From: Argyresthia goedartella
Taxonomy: Eukaryota > Arthropoda > Insecta > Lepidoptera > Argyresthiidae
Assembly (NCBI GenBank): GCA_949825045.1
Contig: OX463808.1
Location: 27,093,674 to 27,157,673, forward strand
Reading direction: 5' to 3'
Length of the DNA stretch: 64,000 nucleotides
In this document: in pieces, positions 63,380 through 64,000 of the stretch
How the letters are laid out: each line of letters opens with the position of its first letter
Position numbering within the stretch: position 1 is the stretch's first letter
Made by a program: the position numbers and the translations under genes
Notes under the pieces: model-generated
The model's input: the letters and a program-made list of their open reading frames with translations, nothing else
Database searches by the model: none
What the model was told of the DNA's origin: nothing

Positions 63380-64000
63380 GTATAGTAACTAAAAATTTAA
63401 ATAATGAAACACCAACAATACCTTTGTTTCTTGTTTCTTGATATGAGCAAAACTTTTGATTTTGTAAATCATTCCTTACTTTTAGAAAAACTAATTCTTT
63501 CGGAATTCGAGGCGTACCGTTGAACTGGCTAAGAAGTTTTTTTTGCGAATAGAACAATTTACGGAAATAAGCAAAATCCACGAAAAAAACAGCATCGTTA
63601 CGAAGCAAATTTATAGATCCCTTTAGGACAAATAACTAAAGTGTACCACAAGAGAGTACTGGGACCATTACTGTTCGTGTAATAATTATGTCAATGATCT
63701 TCCAAAATACACCTCGCATAACTGCCTGAAATTTGCTGACGACACCACGCTAAAAATACAATGTAAAAACAAGAAAGCTTTGAAAATGTTATTAATACTG
63801 TGCTTGGGGATATGATTAAATAGGTAAATTAGATTAAATAGAAACCTACAAATTACAAATTAATATTAATAAAACCAAACTTATTTAATTTCTCTCATAT
63901 AATTCAAATGAATATCCTATTTCTCTTACATATAAAATGAAAAAAAAAATCTGAAGTAGACAAATAAAAATTTTAGGCAATATGCCATGTGGAATCAGTG
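63380..64000 (+). pseudogene. Degenerate LINE reverse transcriptase, copy in duplication 2 (cut by window end)
   Basis: Same relic as 45,165 onward, including CLKFADDTTLKIQC near 63,725. It diverges more from copy 1 than the rest of the duplication (extra aggtaaattagattaaat near 63,822, several substitutions after 63,880). Confidence 0.65.

Larger units (their letters stand above)
55637..63985 (+). repeat. ~8.4 kb direct duplication, copy 2
   Basis: Partner of 37,390-45,747. All features of copy 1 recur at the shifted positions. The match is lost near 63,985, where copy 1 reads ggcattatgcctaaattgg and copy 2 ggcaatatgccatgtggaa. Only 15 bases remain in the window, so the true end is uncertain. 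Confidence 0.93.

Overview
This window looks like a block of nested and decayed transposable elements from an insect nuclear genome, most likely a moth or butterfly. The AT-rich background, Tc1/mariner, piggyBac, pogo, Helitron, BEL/Pao and several LINE lineages, a dispersed repeat with the motif gggttccgtaccc, and a Helitron end reading gccggccaaagctag all fit Lepidoptera. The species call rests on repeat recognition from memory. I see no convincing single-copy host gene, tRNA, rRNA or CRISPR array.

Layout. 1-5.6 kb: LINE relics, one of them interrupted by a full-length Tc1/mariner copy (4,239-5,547). 6-9 kb: a minus-strand LINE 3' end, a fold-back relic and the helicase tail and 3' end of a Helitron. 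10.6-20.2 kb: two copies of a ~0.9 kb retroelement 3' end on the minus strand, separated by an inverted LINE fragment; the second copy holds a ~6.4 kb BEL/Pao element (12,855-19,303) with both LTRs and a GTGCC target-site duplication, while the first shows the empty site. 20.2-23.1 kb: LINE relics and a fold-back. 24.3-27.8 kb: an uninterrupted 847-aa piggyBac transposase flanked on both sides by seven palindromes of the form CGAGG-N9-CCTCG. 28.2-34.2 kb: repeat fragments, an RTE-like tail, a long LINE relic, and an unusual reverse transcriptase split by a second Tc1 copy. 34.8-37.4 kb: a 5'-truncated LINE with a 773-codon open frame.

37.4-64 kb: an ~8.4 kb segment (37,390-45,747) occurs again in direct orientation at 55,637-63,985, almost identical by eye. 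Each copy carries a broken Tc1/IS630-type transposase split by the lepidopteran repeat, a 264-bp MITE and a LINE relic. Between them lie a pogo-like transposase pseudogene (48,691-50,199), two tRNA-derived SINEs and two more Tc1 copies (51,508-52,818 and 54,277-55,581).

The only undamaged transposase frames are piggyBac (24,657-27,200) and Tc1 copy A (4,382-5,422). Copy A has lost one catalytic aspartate, so piggyBac is the only candidate active or domesticated protein here. The piggyBac palindromes are the most novel-looking signal; the large direct duplication is the most important structural one. Boundaries of decayed elements are approximate because they come from reading translated similarity by eye.
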